This document shows positions 38,961-47,506 of a DNA stretch of 64,000 nt, piece by piece. Location of the stretch: NCBI GenBank assembly GCA_963721725.1, contig CAVRLX010000033.1, positions 124,001 to 188,000 on the forward strand, written 5' to 3'. Source of the DNA: RI-153 sp963721725 (GTDB lineage: Bacteria > Chloroflexota > Anaerolineae > Caldilineales > Caldilineaceae). Under the pieces are notes generated by a model, which was not told where the DNA came from, made no database searches, and was given only the letters and a program-made list of their open reading frames with translations. A program made the position numbers and the translations under genes. Within the stretch, counting starts at the first letter, position 1, and each line of letters starts with the position of its first letter.

Positions 38961-40055
38961 ATGGGCAGTGGTATGAACGAAAAAGCCTTTTGGGTTGCCT
39001 TTAATCAAGTCTCTGGGGTTGGGCCTGCCCGGCTGGCAGCGCTCATCGAGACCTGCGGGTCGGTGGAAGCGGCCTGGCGCGCGCCCATTCAGAAACTCAA
39101 AGAGGCGGGACTGGATCGGCGCACGTTGGAAAATTTGCTGACCCTGCGCCGCTCGCTGGATCTGGCTGCCGAGTGGCAAAAGTTGGTGCAGCAAAAGATC
39201 GATGTCTTGACCTGGGATGATCTGGATTACCCGGAGAATTTGCGCCAGATTCCACACCCGCCGCCAGTGCTCTATGTGCGCGGCGAACTCATGCGCCAGG
39301 ATCGCTGTGCCGTGGCCGTGGTGGGGACGCGGCAGGCATCGGTCTATGGGCGGGAGGTGGCGCGGCGCGTGGCGACAGATCTGGCCCGCAACGGCGTCAC
39401 CGTGGTGAGCGGGCTGGCGCTGGGCGTGGATGCCATCGCCCATGCCGCAGCGCTGGAAGCAGGCGGGCGCACCATTTCAGTATTGGGAAGTGGTGTCGAT
39501 CAGCTCTATCCCACACAAAACCGCAAGATCGCCCAAGCGATGATGACCCAGGGCGCAGTCATCAGCGAATATCCGCTGGGCACAAAGCCAGAAGCCAGCA
39601 ATTTTCCGCCGCGCAATCGGGTGATTAGCGGGCTAAGTTTGTGTGTGGTGGTGGTGGAAGCCGGACAGCGCAGCGGAGCGCTGATCACGGCCAAGTTTGC
39701 CGCCGAACAGAGCCGCGACGTCTACGCCGTGCCAGGGTCGATTCTGCACCCTGGCAGCGCCGGTTGCAATCAGTTGATCCAAGACGGGGCCTATCCGCTG
39801 CTCTCGGTGGACGATCTGCTGGGCCAATTGGATCTGCAACGGGTGGTGACACAACAAGAGGTGCGTCAGTCGTTGCCGCCGGACCCGTCCGAGGCGCAGT
39901 TGCTGGCCCACCTCTCCGCCGAGCCAATCCATATTGACGAACTCGTGCGCAATGTGACGATGGCTGCCGGACAAATCAGCAGCCTGCTCACCATGATGGA
40001 GCTAAAAGGGCTGGTGCGCCAAGTGGGAACCCTGCGTTATGTGCGGGAAATATAA
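38961..40055 (+). CDS. dprA: DNA-processing protein DprA (Smf)
   Basis: Loads RecA on incoming single-stranded DNA in natural transformation. 364 residues. An N-terminal helix-hairpin-helix/SAM-like region (WVAFNQVSGVGPARLAALIE) precedes the extended Rossmann domain (AVAVVGTRQASVYGREVA, VVSGLALGVDAIAHAAAL, ISVLGSGVDQLYPTQN, SNFPPRNRVISGL). A C-terminal winged helix (LAHLSAEPIHIDELVRNV) follows. Length is typical of three-domain DprA. The start at 38,961 or the ATG at 38,973 are both possible. Intact. Confidence 0.94.
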   Translation: MGSGMNEKAFWVAFNQVSGVGPARLAALIETCGSVEAAWRAPIQKLKEAGLDRRTLENLLTLRRSLDLAAEWQKLVQQKIDVLTWDDLDYPENLRQIPHPPPVLYVRGELMRQDRCAVAVVGTRQASVYGREVARRVATDLARNGVTVVSGLALGVDAIAHAAALEAGGRTISVLGSGVDQLYPTQNRKIAQAMMTQGAVISEYPLGTKPEASNFPPRNRVISGLSLCVVVVEAGQRSGALITAKFAAEQSRDVYAVPGSILHPGSAGCNQLIQDGAYPLLSVDDLLGQLDLQRVVTQQEVRQSLPPDPSEAQLLAHLSAEPIHIDELVRNVTMAAGQISSLLTMMELKGLVRQVGTLRYVREI

Positions 40056-40061
40056 AACTGA

Positions 40062-40165
40062 CCAAAGAGCAAAGACGAGGGAGCAAAGACCACAAAGACC
40101 AACGAAATATTGATCAGGGTCAAAAGCTTCGTCTTTGGTCTCTCGTCCTTCGTCAAATCCTTCGT
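40062..40165. repeat. Word-repeat element (GAGCAAAGACGAGG / CTTCGTCTTTGGTC family)
   Basis: The left part ACCAAAGAGCAAAGACGAGG and the right part CTTCGTCTTTGGTCTCTCGTCCTTCGTCAA are imperfect inverted copies with scrambled word order around a ~45-base middle. It lies between dprA and manC. Related GACGAAGGACGAAG words occur inside the YfhO gene at 59,054. Confidence 0.7.
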
Positions 40166-40239
40166 CAAACTAGAAACTCACAGCCTGTTCAATGAAGTAG
40201 ATCTGGCTGAATATCGTGTACAAATAAGGGAACAATACA

Positions 40240-41316
40240 ATGATGTATGCCGCAATTTTGGCTGGAGGCGTGGGGACGCGCCTGTGGCCGCGCAGTCGCC
40301 AATTACAGCCAAAACAGTTTTCAGATATCACCGGCAGCGGGCGCACGTTGATCCAGGCTACGGTGGATCGGGTGGCGGAGATGATCACGCCGGAGCGCAC
40401 CTTTGTGATTACAGGCGAACGCTACGCAGCGCTTACAGCGCAACAACTGCCCGAACTCCCTGTCCCCAATATTCTGGTTGAACCCAGTGGCCGCAACACG
40501 GCTCCCGCCATCGGCTTGGCCTGTATTCACCTGCACCGCCGTGATCCCGACGCCGTGGTGGCGATTCTTTCGGCGGACCATGTGATTGTGAACGAGCCTC
40601 ACTATCGGATGGTATTACAACAGGCAGAGCGTGCCGCTCAGGCCGGTTATCTCACGGTGTTGGGCATCGAGCCGGATCATCCGCACACGGGCTATGGTTA
40701 TATTCAACGGCAGCCCGAAGCGTTGGATATGCCAGGGCAGATACCGGTCTATGGCGTGGCGGGCTTTTTGGAAAAGCCCGATCTCGCCACAGCCGAACGC
40801 TTTTTGGCCGAGGGCCGCTATTATTGGAATGGCGGCACCTTTGTCAGCCGCGTGGATCGGCTGCTGGCCGAGATCGAGCGCCAGATGCCGCAGATGTACG
40901 CCACACTCGGCCAGATTAGCGAGGCGTTGGATGGCGCAGACGCAGCGGCGGTGCTGGCGGATCTGTGGCCGACATTGCCCAACCTGTCGATTGACTATGG
41001 GATCATGGAACACGCCGAGCGCGTGGCCGTGGTGCCGCTGGATGCCGGGTGGAGCGATGTGGGCAGTTGGGATGCACTGGAAAGCCTGATTGCGCCCAGC
41101 AACGAGAATTGCCTGATCGGCGGTGACACGATTGTCATCGGCAGCCGCGGCAACATTGTCTCTGGCGGGGATCGCCCGATTGCTCTGGTGGGCGTGGATG
41201 ATCTGGTGGTGGTGGACACAGGCGACGCGCTGCTTATCGGCCACAAAAAGAAGATGCAGCAGGTTAAACAACTGGTGGAAGAGTTGCAGAAGCGCCAGCG
41301 GGATGATCTGCTTTAG
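40240..41316 (+). CDS. manC: Mannose-1-phosphate guanylyltransferase
   Basis: Makes GDP-mannose from mannose-1-phosphate and GTP. 358 residues. The nucleotidyltransferase signature ILAGGVGTRLWPRSR is at residues 7-21, QFSDITGSGRTLIQATVDRV follows, and the mannose-specific stretch EPSGRNTAPAIGLACIHL and ILSADHVI are present. Toward the end, IDYGIMEHAERVAVVPLDAGWSDVGSWDAL is diagnostic for the family. It lacks the C-terminal isomerase domain of bifunctional ManC/AlgA. The product may feed the polyprenyl-phosphate mannose synthase at 56,263. Intact. Confidence 0.94.
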   Translation: MMYAAILAGGVGTRLWPRSRQLQPKQFSDITGSGRTLIQATVDRVAEMITPERTFVITGERYAALTAQQLPELPVPNILVEPSGRNTAPAIGLACIHLHRRDPDAVVAILSADHVIVNEPHYRMVLQQAERAAQAGYLTVLGIEPDHPHTGYGYIQRQPEALDMPGQIPVYGVAGFLEKPDLATAERFLAEGRYYWNGGTFVSRVDRLLAEIERQMPQMYATLGQISEALDGADAAAVLADLWPTLPNLSIDYGIMEHAERVAVVPLDAGWSDVGSWDALESLIAPSNENCLIGGDTIVIGSRGNIVSGGDRPIALVGVDDLVVVDTGDALLIGHKKKMQQVKQLVEELQKRQRDDLL

Positions 41317-41378
41317 CGGATGCCGAATGCCGCTGCTTAGGATATCTCTTAGGGCGGCAAACAGAAGATGGACAGGAT

Positions 41379-42950
41379 ATGGGCATGGTCAGAAGGCTTG
41401 TTTCGTTCCAAGATCGCACGACTCCCCAACAGCGGGCAGAGATGGCGCGCCGTGCTGCGGTTGGGCTATTAGGGTTGCTGTTGGGGCTATTCATCGGATG
41501 GGTGGTCTGGCCGGCACAGCCCCGTGACACTGTGCTGGACGATCTCACCCCGCCCTTGCGCGCCCACTACCTTTCGGCCGTGGCCGATGCCTATGTGGCG
41601 ACGGGGCGTGTCAACGCTGGCCCATCGCTGGAGAGACTGGCCTCGTTGGCGGAGCCGGTGGCAGCGGTGGACGAAGCCATCGATTATTATGCCCAGGGGT
41701 TGGACCCTAGCGCGGGTGTGCGCGAGGTAAATCTGCGCGCATTACGGGTGGTGCTGGAAGAAGAAGCCCGTTTCCAAGCCGCTGTACCGGCGATAGAGAG
41801 CGGGGATGAACCAGCGGTTGGTTGGGTAAGTTGGCTTTTGGTGGCGATTACAGCGATCTTGCTTCTGGTGGGGACAGTCTGGATCGCCATTCAGTTGATT
41901 CAGGGCGCGGGCCGGGACCCAGGAGAGGAAGAGGTTGAATCGTTTACCCCCAACAATCCCCAGCCAACCGATGAACCTAGTTTTGGGCCAGCGCCGTCGC
42001 CGCCCACCAGCGGACAGATTGAAATCTGGCAAAATATAGTCGTCCCCAATCCGCCAGCCCAGCCCCAGACCAATAGAGACCAAGCGCCCCAGACCGCCGA
42101 AACGCACAGCCAGCCCAGAGCCGCACCCCGTGAGGAAAGCGCACCGTTGCTGGATTGGATGCCGCCGCCCAATGCGCCAACGCCGCGTGCCGAGGCCGAA
42201 GAGGCCACATGGGATCGCGCGACGTGGGACGATCTGCCACAGGCCGAGGATGCTGAATCGGACGAGAACGACGAAGAGTGGGATGAAGAAGCGGAGGATG
42301 AGGAGGAGGAAGCAGATTTGCCAGCGGTGATGCCTTCGACGCCACTGTCAGCTCAGCCAACAGCGCGTACCATTCCCCAGAACGGCGAACCCGCTCCGCC
42401 GCCCGCGCGTAGCCGCCAGGGCGAAGCCGACGTAAGCAGCGCATTGCCCAAGATGTTTGGAGGGTTTCGGCGCAAAGATGAAGGGTCACAGCCAGAGGAT
42501 CAGGTCAACGAATATACTTTCCACTACCAACACGGCATCCCCGATTACGACGAAAGCATGACGATTACGCCTGTAGGCAAAGAGGAACCGCGCTTTGGCT
42601 CATGCGGCATGGGGATCGTCAAGGATCTTGATCCTACCTCGGTCAGCAATAACGAGGCTAGACTGCTTGACGTCTGGTTCTATGACCATGAGCAAGGGAC
42701 ATTGAAACAACTGCTCATGAGCGAGGGCATGGACGGGGAAGCGCTGGCCCAGAAACAGCCCAGCCAGGGAACCGTCACCGAGGAGCCTGTGGTGGCAGCC
42801 CCCGGTGTGACCTTTCGGCTGCTTGGCAAGAATCTGGTCATGGCCTGTAAAATTGTCGAGGCTACCTATCGGGATGGCCCAGCGGGTATGCCAGCGCCTT
42901 TCCAGAGCGTCAAAGTGGCGATGTCAATTCAGCGCAAACGTAGCAGCTAG
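41379..42950 (+). CDS. Hypothetical membrane protein with two TM segments and an acidic disordered linker
   Basis: 523 residues, not recognised as a named family. TM1 is about 26-45 (VGLLGLLLGLFIGWVVWP) and TM2 about 149-173 (WLLVAITAILLLVGTVWIA), with a helical segment between. Residues ~180-345 are Pro-, Gln-, Asp- and Glu-rich (WDEEAEDEEEEADLP). The C-terminal ~170 residues are folded-looking, with YTFHYQHGIPDYDESMTI and GSCGMGIVKD. Its stop overlaps the convergent dgt stop by four bases. It follows manC by 62 bases. Intact. Confidence 0.75.
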   Translation: MGMVRRLVSFQDRTTPQQRAEMARRAAVGLLGLLLGLFIGWVVWPAQPRDTVLDDLTPPLRAHYLSAVADAYVATGRVNAGPSLERLASLAEPVAAVDEAIDYYAQGLDPSAGVREVNLRALRVVLEEEARFQAAVPAIESGDEPAVGWVSWLLVAITAILLLVGTVWIAIQLIQGAGRDPGEEEVESFTPNNPQPTDEPSFGPAPSPPTSGQIEIWQNIVVPNPPAQPQTNRDQAPQTAETHSQPRAAPREESAPLLDWMPPPNAPTPRAEAEEATWDRATWDDLPQAEDAESDENDEEWDEEAEDEEEEADLPAVMPSTPLSAQPTARTIPQNGEPAPPPARSRQGEADVSSALPKMFGGFRRKDEGSQPEDQVNEYTFHYQHGIPDYDESMTITPVGKEEPRFGSCGMGIVKDLDPTSVSNNEARLLDVWFYDHEQGTLKQLLMSEGMDGEALAQKQPSQGTVTEEPVVAAPGVTFRLLGKNLVMACKIVEATYRDGPAGMPAPFQSVKVAMSIQRKRSS

Positions 42951-44107
42951 ACCCGCTCTTCGGGATCATAGAGGCGCTTGTACTCTTGAATGGCATAGCG
43001 GTCGGTCATGCCAGCAATGTAATCACAGACCACCCGGTGGAGATCGCCGCTCTCGGCCAGGCGTTGTTGAGTTTCCGGCGGCAACTGTTCGGATTCGGAA
43101 ACATAGGCGTCAAACAGGGCACGCAGCGTGCGTTCCGCTTTGGCCGCCATGCGCACAACCCGATAATGGCGATAGAAATTTTTGTACAAAAAGGCCTTTA
43201 ACTCAGCATTTTCCTCAACGAGTGGGCTAGAATAGCCGACTACATTTCCCGGTAACCCACGCAGATCCGCCAGCGTCTCTACCCTATTTGCCTCTAACTT
43301 GGCCGCCGTGGCCGCAATCGTATCCGACACTTCGATCCCCACCATACGCCGGATAAAACCATAGCGCACCAGCGGCTGTGTGAGATCGGCGTCTGGCTCT
43401 GCACCCATGCTTGTTAATACACGGTGGGCAATTGCCAGTTTAGTCACGGCGCGCGCATCCAAAATCCCAGAGCGCAAGCCATCGTCCATGTCGCTGGTAT
43501 TGTAGGCGATCTCATCGGCCAGATTGCTCAATTGACATTCCAGCGTGCCTTGCTCGTTGGGGTTATAGTCGCGGGCATCCACAATGTCATAGGAAGTGTC
43601 GTGCTTCACCACACCCTCGCGCACCTCGTAGGTCAGATTCAGGCCAGGGAAATCGGGGTAGCGCTGCTCCAAATGGGTGATGATCCGGTAAGTTTGCTTT
43701 TGGTGATCATAGCCGCCGTGTTGGGCCATGAGGCTGTTGAGCGTCTCTTCGCCTGTATGCCCAAAGGGCGGGTGGCCGAGATCATGGGCGAGACAGATGG
43801 CCTCGGTGAGATCTTCGTTGCAGCCCAACGAGCGGGCCAGCGTGCGCCCAATCTGCGCCACTTCGACACTATGGGTCAAGCGGTTGCGGTAGTGATCGCC
43901 CTCGGAATAGACGAAAACCTGGGTCTTGTATTCCAAGCGACGAAAAGCGGTGGTGTGGATAATGCGATCACGGTCGCGCTGATACGCCGTGCGATACGGG
44001 TGTTCGTCTTCGGGGTGAGCGCGCCCGCGGCTCTGGCGGCTGGGCATGGCATAGGGGGCCAGATGTTCCTCTTCGCGGCGCTCTAATTCTTGGCGTGTCA
44101 GTTCCAT
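42947..44107 (-). CDS. dgt: Deoxyguanosinetriphosphate triphosphohydrolase-like protein (HD domain)
   Basis: Hydrolyses dNTPs (dGTP or others) to the nucleoside and triphosphate. 386 residues. YRTAYQRDRDRIIHTTAFRRLEYKTQVF and DHYRNRLTHSVEVAQIGRTLA open the HD domain. CLAHDLGHPPFGHTGEETL holds the metal-binding His-Asp, and DEIAYNTSDMDDGLRSG carries the last Asp. The form matches the type-2 dGTPase group, which is generally restricted in substrate only after activation. In some bacteria dNTPases limit phage replication. Intact. Confidence 0.93.
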   Translation of the reverse strand: MELTRQELERREEEHLAPYAMPSRQSRGRAHPEDEHPYRTAYQRDRDRIIHTTAFRRLEYKTQVFVYSEGDHYRNRLTHSVEVAQIGRTLARSLGCNEDLTEAICLAHDLGHPPFGHTGEETLNSLMAQHGGYDHQKQTYRIITHLEQRYPDFPGLNLTYEVREGVVKHDTSYDIVDARDYNPNEQGTLECQLSNLADEIAYNTSDMDDGLRSGILDARAVTKLAIAHRVLTSMGAEPDADLTQPLVRYGFIRRMVGIEVSDTIAATAAKLEANRVETLADLRGLPGNVVGYSSPLVEENAELKAFLYKNFYRHYRVVRMAAKAERTLRALFDAYVSESEQLPPETQQRLAESGDLHRVVCDYIAGMTDRYAIQEYKRLYDPEERV

Positions 44108-44241
44108 GCGGCTGGCTCCTTGTGTGCTGGTTTACCGTGCCATTCTTTGTAAAAAGTGCTGGCGACAGTGTGAAACGTCCTCTATTTTCCCAGTATAGCG
44201 GAAAGCAGCAGCACGCCCAAGTATATTTTTCTGTACCCTGC

Positions 44242-44622
44242 CTAATCGTCCCCGGCCACAAGTTCCAGGGCAATGGGGCGGGCCTGGCTGGGCTGGGGGG
44301 CGAGACGATGAAAGATGTACTCTTCCACAGGGCGATCCTGTTTGAGATGCTCATCCACAATCCGATCCAGCACGGCCTCGTCCACGTTGTGATACCAGAT
44401 GCCGTCGGGATAGACGGCCAAAATCGGGCCGCCGCTGCACACGCCCAGACAAGGGGTTGTGCCGCGCTTCACACGCTCCGGGTTGGTATAGCGGCCCCAA
44501 TCACCCAGTTTTGCGGCCAGCCGTGCATAGAGACGCGTGGCTGCGCCTGTGGAATCACAAAAACTGCCGGTGCAAATAAAGATGTGGCGGCCATAGGCGG
44601 CCATCTGTGGTGCTTTCGCCAT
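44242..44622 (-). CDS. Thioredoxin-like [2Fe-2S] ferredoxin
   Basis: About 126 residues from ATG 44,622, with GGAGG eleven bases upstream. The four cluster cysteines are in HIFICTGSFCDSTGAA (C-x4-C) and RGTTPCLGVCSGGPILAVYP (C-x3-C), the arrangement of thioredoxin-fold ferredoxins. It is the last gene of the cobamide operon. In cobalamin gene clusters such ferredoxins (CbiW-like) are thought to handle redox steps on cobalt; here reduction of cob(II)alamin before adenosylation is a reasonable guess. Intact. Confidence 0.85.
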   Translation of the reverse strand: MAKAPQMAAYGRHIFICTGSFCDSTGAATRLYARLAAKLGDWGRYTNPERVKRGTTPCLGVCSGGPILAVYPDGIWYHNVDEAVLDRIVDEHLKQDRPVEEYIFHRLAPQPSQARPIALELVAGDD

Positions 44623-44654
44623 TCGATCCAATTCCTCCGAAAAGATAAAAAGTT

Positions 44655-44700
44655 AACGCAGAGAAGCAGAGACTATCTTTGCGCCCTCGCGGTAAAAATC
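44655..44700. repeat. Word-repeat sequence (CGCAGAG family) between ferredoxin and cbiR-like genes
   Basis: TTAACGCAGAGAAGCAGAG then CTTTGCGCCCTCGCGGTAA form a loosely inverted pair. The vocabulary matches the elements at 27,144 and 56,039. Confidence 0.55.
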
Positions 44701-44719
44701 TGAGCGTCCTTGCTAGGCA

Positions 44720-45487
44720 TCATAGCCAGCGGCCCAATGCCGCCAACGACGGTTCAAAATCTGCTTCAAAGACTTCCAGCGTGAGCACGCCTGTAAAGTT
44801 CTGCTCTTTTAACAGATCCATCACCGGCGCAAGTTGTGACAGTGGCATGTGCTGCAACGACGAATGATCCCGCTCGGCCAGGCCGTGAAGGTGGATCACC
44901 CGTGTCCGCGGCAACCAGCGTTGCAGCCACGGCAGCGGATCATGTCCATCTACCCACAAATGGCCCACATCGGCACAGCGGCTCACGGGAACGGCGGCCA
45001 GCAGTGCATCGAGAAAATCGGGGGCATAACCCTCTACATTTTCCACGGCCAGGCGGCTTGGGTCACTCACCCAAGAGGATACCCTTGCCAGGGTGTGAAT
45101 GGCATTGGCCTGCCAGCGGACCAGATCGGCGGGCGGCGTCTGTGGCGAGCGCACCGTCCGCCCCGCCATGTGAAAAACATAGGCGTAAGGGTCGAGCGGC
45201 TGCGTCAATGCGATGATGCGCTGTGTCTGGGCCAGATCAGGATGCAACAAAGCGTCTCGCGGCTGGGCGGGCAGATCTGCGGGCAGATGCACCGTATAGG
45301 TCAGCCCGCTATCGCGGCCAATCGCCGCCAATTCGCGCACCTCGGCAGCAGTGGGCAAATTAGACGGCCCGCCCGCCACCTCAAATAATACCACTTCCAT
45401 ATCCGCCACACGCCCCGCCAAATGGCGCGCGTTCTCCACAAGCCCGGCTGGGATCACATAGGAGGTTGCGCCGACGGTGAGGGTCAT
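44720..45487 (-). CDS. cbiR: CbiR-like cobamide-remodelling phosphodiesterase (TIM barrel)
   Basis: 255 residues from ATG 45,487 (MTLTVGATSYVIPAGL). A xylose-isomerase/AP-endonuclease-2-type TIM barrel is seen: DMEVVLFEVAGGPSNLP, GLTYTVHLPADLPA, RLAVENVEGYAPDFL, RCADVGHLWVDGHD, RVIHLHGLAERDHSSL and LTLEVFE. The Glu and His residues at strand ends suit a metal site. The N-terminal SYVIPAGLVENARHLAGRVADMEVVLFE pattern, together with the B12 context, matches CbiR, which cleaves the nucleotide loop of imported cobamides so that the lower ligand can be replaced. Otherwise it is a generic sugar-phosphate isomerase-like protein. Intact. Confidence 0.68.
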   Translation of the reverse strand: MTLTVGATSYVIPAGLVENARHLAGRVADMEVVLFEVAGGPSNLPTAAEVRELAAIGRDSGLTYTVHLPADLPAQPRDALLHPDLAQTQRIIALTQPLDPYAYVFHMAGRTVRSPQTPPADLVRWQANAIHTLARVSSWVSDPSRLAVENVEGYAPDFLDALLAAVPVSRCADVGHLWVDGHDPLPWLQRWLPRTRVIHLHGLAERDHSSLQHMPLSQLAPVMDLLKEQNFTGVLTLEVFEADFEPSLAALGRWL

Positions 45488-45499
45488 GGGAGCCTCGGA

Positions 45500-45575
45500 T
45501 GCGTGAAACGTAGTGCGTAATGCGTGCGGCGTGACACAACTGCAACTTGCAATTTTCCCCTTGCAACTTCCCCCA
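45500..45575. repeat. Word-repeat sequence upstream of the cbiR-like gene
   Basis: GTGAAACGTAGTGCGTAATGCGTGCGG is followed by GCAACTTGCAATTTTCCCCTTGCAACTTCC, two word families (GTGCGTA and TTGCAAC) side by side. No clean palindrome is formed. Confidence 0.5.
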
Positions 45576-45578
45576 TCC

Positions 45579-46142
45579 CTACGCCAGCGTATTCCACAAC
45601 GGCTCTGGTACGCCTTTTTGGTGATTTTCGTAGCGCGCCATGACGAAGAGCGCATCGGAAAGGCGGTTGAGATAGGGCAAGACCTGGGGGCCAATCGCAT
45701 CTTCGCGCACCAGGGTGGTGGCTTCGCGTTCGGCGCGGCGGCAGACGGTGCGCGCCACGTGTAGATGGGCCGATCCCGCCGAGCCACCCGGTAAAATAAA
45801 GTTCTCCAGCGGGCCAACCACGGCGGTCATTTCGTCGATGAAGGCTTCCAACACTTCTACATGGCGGGCCTCGATCTGCGGAATGGAATACTTGATCTTG
45901 TCCGCTTCCAAAAAGCAGAGATCCGACCCCAGGTGGAAAAGCTCATTTTGGATCACAGGCAACACCGCTTGCAGCCGCTCACACAGGCCAGCCGCCAGGG
46001 CCACACCCAAGCACGAGTTAAGTTCGTCCACGGTGCCATAGACCTGTACGCGCAGGGCGTCTTTGTCGACACGCTGCCCGCCGCCCAGAGAGGTGCGGCC
46101 TTCGTCGCCGTTGCGGGTGTAGATTTTGGTTAAGCGTGGCAT
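45579..46142 (-). CDS. pduO: Cob(I)alamin adenosyltransferase, PduO type
   Basis: Adds the adenosyl group of ATP to cob(I)alamin or cobinamide. 187 residues. KIYTRNGDEGRTSLGGGQRV at the N terminus is the ATP-binding motif. YGTVDELNSCLGVALAAG and ENFILPGGSAGSAHLHVARTVCRRAER, with the conserved Arg that contacts triphosphate, follow, then LPYLNRLSDALFVMARY. Length is normal. It lies between the B12 transporter ATPase and the cbiR-like gene. Intact. Confidence 0.94.
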   Translation of the reverse strand: MPRLTKIYTRNGDEGRTSLGGGQRVDKDALRVQVYGTVDELNSCLGVALAAGLCERLQAVLPVIQNELFHLGSDLCFLEADKIKYSIPQIEARHVEVLEAFIDEMTAVVGPLENFILPGGSAGSAHLHVARTVCRRAEREATTLVREDAIGPQVLPYLNRLSDALFVMARYENHQKGVPEPLWNTLA

Positions 46143-46222
46143 GGATGCTCCGTTGTGGTAAACCGAGATGGGCCGTGTAGATAGATGGTTCGTTTACGCT
46201 TCATGCTGCGTGATTGTTGGCA

Positions 46223-47315
46223 CTAGACAAGCCGAGCGCGCAGGGTGGCAATCAAATGATAGAGCGAGATCGACATTTCAGTGTCTCCGTTGATGGTGGT
46301 TTGCCAGTGCAGCGGGGTATCGCCCTCACACAAGAGCCGGACCGTGGCCGCGGCGGGGACAGCCGATTGCCGCGCCATTATGATCCACGCAATACCCTTC
46401 GCGTTCCAGCGCGCGCACAGTCCACAGCGCCGCCATGCCCTCGCCATAAAGCCGGATCACGCCAGCGGTCTCACGCGCGATCCGAAACGAGCCGGAATAT
46501 TGGTCAAAGGCAACGCCCTCACTGGCAAAGGTCTCCTGAAATGCGCCACTGAGCACCAGATCTTCCGGCGCGCCAGTTGCCATCTTCCCCTCCACCGAGA
46601 GCAGCCAGAGGCGGTCGGCGCTGCGCAGGGCCAGATCGAGATCGTGTGTCGAGAGCAAGATGGCGCGCCCAGTCTGGCGGGCCAGCGAACGCAACAGCCC
46701 CATGAGTTCCACACGCCGCGGCAGATCGAGAAAAGCCGTGGGTTCATCCAGCATGATCAACAACGGCTCTTGGGCCAGCGCCCGTGCCACCATGATCTTC
46801 TGGCGTTCGCCGTCGCTGAGTTCTTGCACGGGGCGATCTGCCAGCGAGACCGCGCCCACCGCCCGAATCGCCCAGCGCACCACTTCGGCATCGTGGGCGG
46901 TGAGATTGCCCCACCAATCAGTGTAGGGATGGCGGCCCAGCGCCACCAATTCTTGGGCGGAGAGATTGCCCACATCGACACGTTCGGTAAGCACAATGCT
47001 GAGGCGGCGCGCCAGTTCGCGGGCGGGTAACGCGCTCGGTTCGTCGCCGTCTAGCCAAACTTTGCCGCCCAAGGGTGGCTGTAGCCCGGCCAGCGTGCGC
47101 ATAAGCGTTGATTTGCCCGCGCCGTTTGGCCCCAGCAGACAGACGAGTTCACCACGCTGCAACGAAAGGTTGAGATGGGCCGCCACTACGCCATCGGCGC
47201 GTCCGGCGTGGCGATAGCCAATGGTGAGGTCGTCGGCGCGCAGCACTTCGTCGGAGGAAATGGTGAATTGCGAATGGTGAATTGTGAATTGTGAATGGTG
47301 CGTTCTGTCTACCAT
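46223..47315 (-). CDS. btuD: Cobalamin/siderophore ABC-transporter ATPase, one frameshift
   Basis: The energy unit for the BtuC-like permease. Walker A is LLGPNGAGKSTLMRTL, signature VQELSDGERQKIMVARAL, Walker B EPLLIMLDEPTAFLD and the H-loop STHDLDLAL. The ~80-residue C-terminal extension after the ATPase is typical of FecE-like proteins of this kind; it changes frame near 46,385 and ends ISLYHLIATLRARLV at 46,223. The ATG at 47,315 gives MVDRTHHSQFTIHHSQFTIS, which is encoded by a word repeat. The native start may be the GTG of VLRADDLTIGY near 47,245. The cobamide substrate is inferred from operon context and riboswitch. Confidence 0.88.
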
Positions 47316-47505
47316 CTTGACCCTTCTTACAATTTGCCTCTTTTGCAAACGCCTTTTGATCCGCAGATTTCGCAGATGAACGCAGATTTTCTCTCCTAAA
47401 TTCTCTGCGAACTTCGTGCCCTCTGCGTCAAATTCATCTTCTTGCAGGAGACTCATAATCTTCCTCTTACAGTTTGCAATCGCACTTCGCACTTCGCAAT
47501 TCCGC
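47258..47505. repeat. Cluster of word repeats between btuC and btuD, reaching into the btuD N terminus
   Basis: From left to right: GGTGAATTGCGAATGGTGAATTG units (47,262-47,300), GATCCGCAGATTTCGCAGATGAACGCAG (47,360-47,390), TTCTCTGCGAACTTCGTGCCCTCTGCGTC (47,400-47,430) and CAATCGCACTTCGCACTTCGCAATTCC (47,473-47,503). At least three word families lie head to tail. Those nearest btuD are translated as its first residues if the ATG at 47,315 is used. Confidence 0.75.
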
Positions 47506-47506
47506 T

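Noticed and set aside
45488..45817. Upstream extension of the cbiR-like gene to 45,817
   Set aside because: The extra residues overlap the adenosyltransferase gene in another frame and include a word repeat; ATG 45,487 matches the family start.
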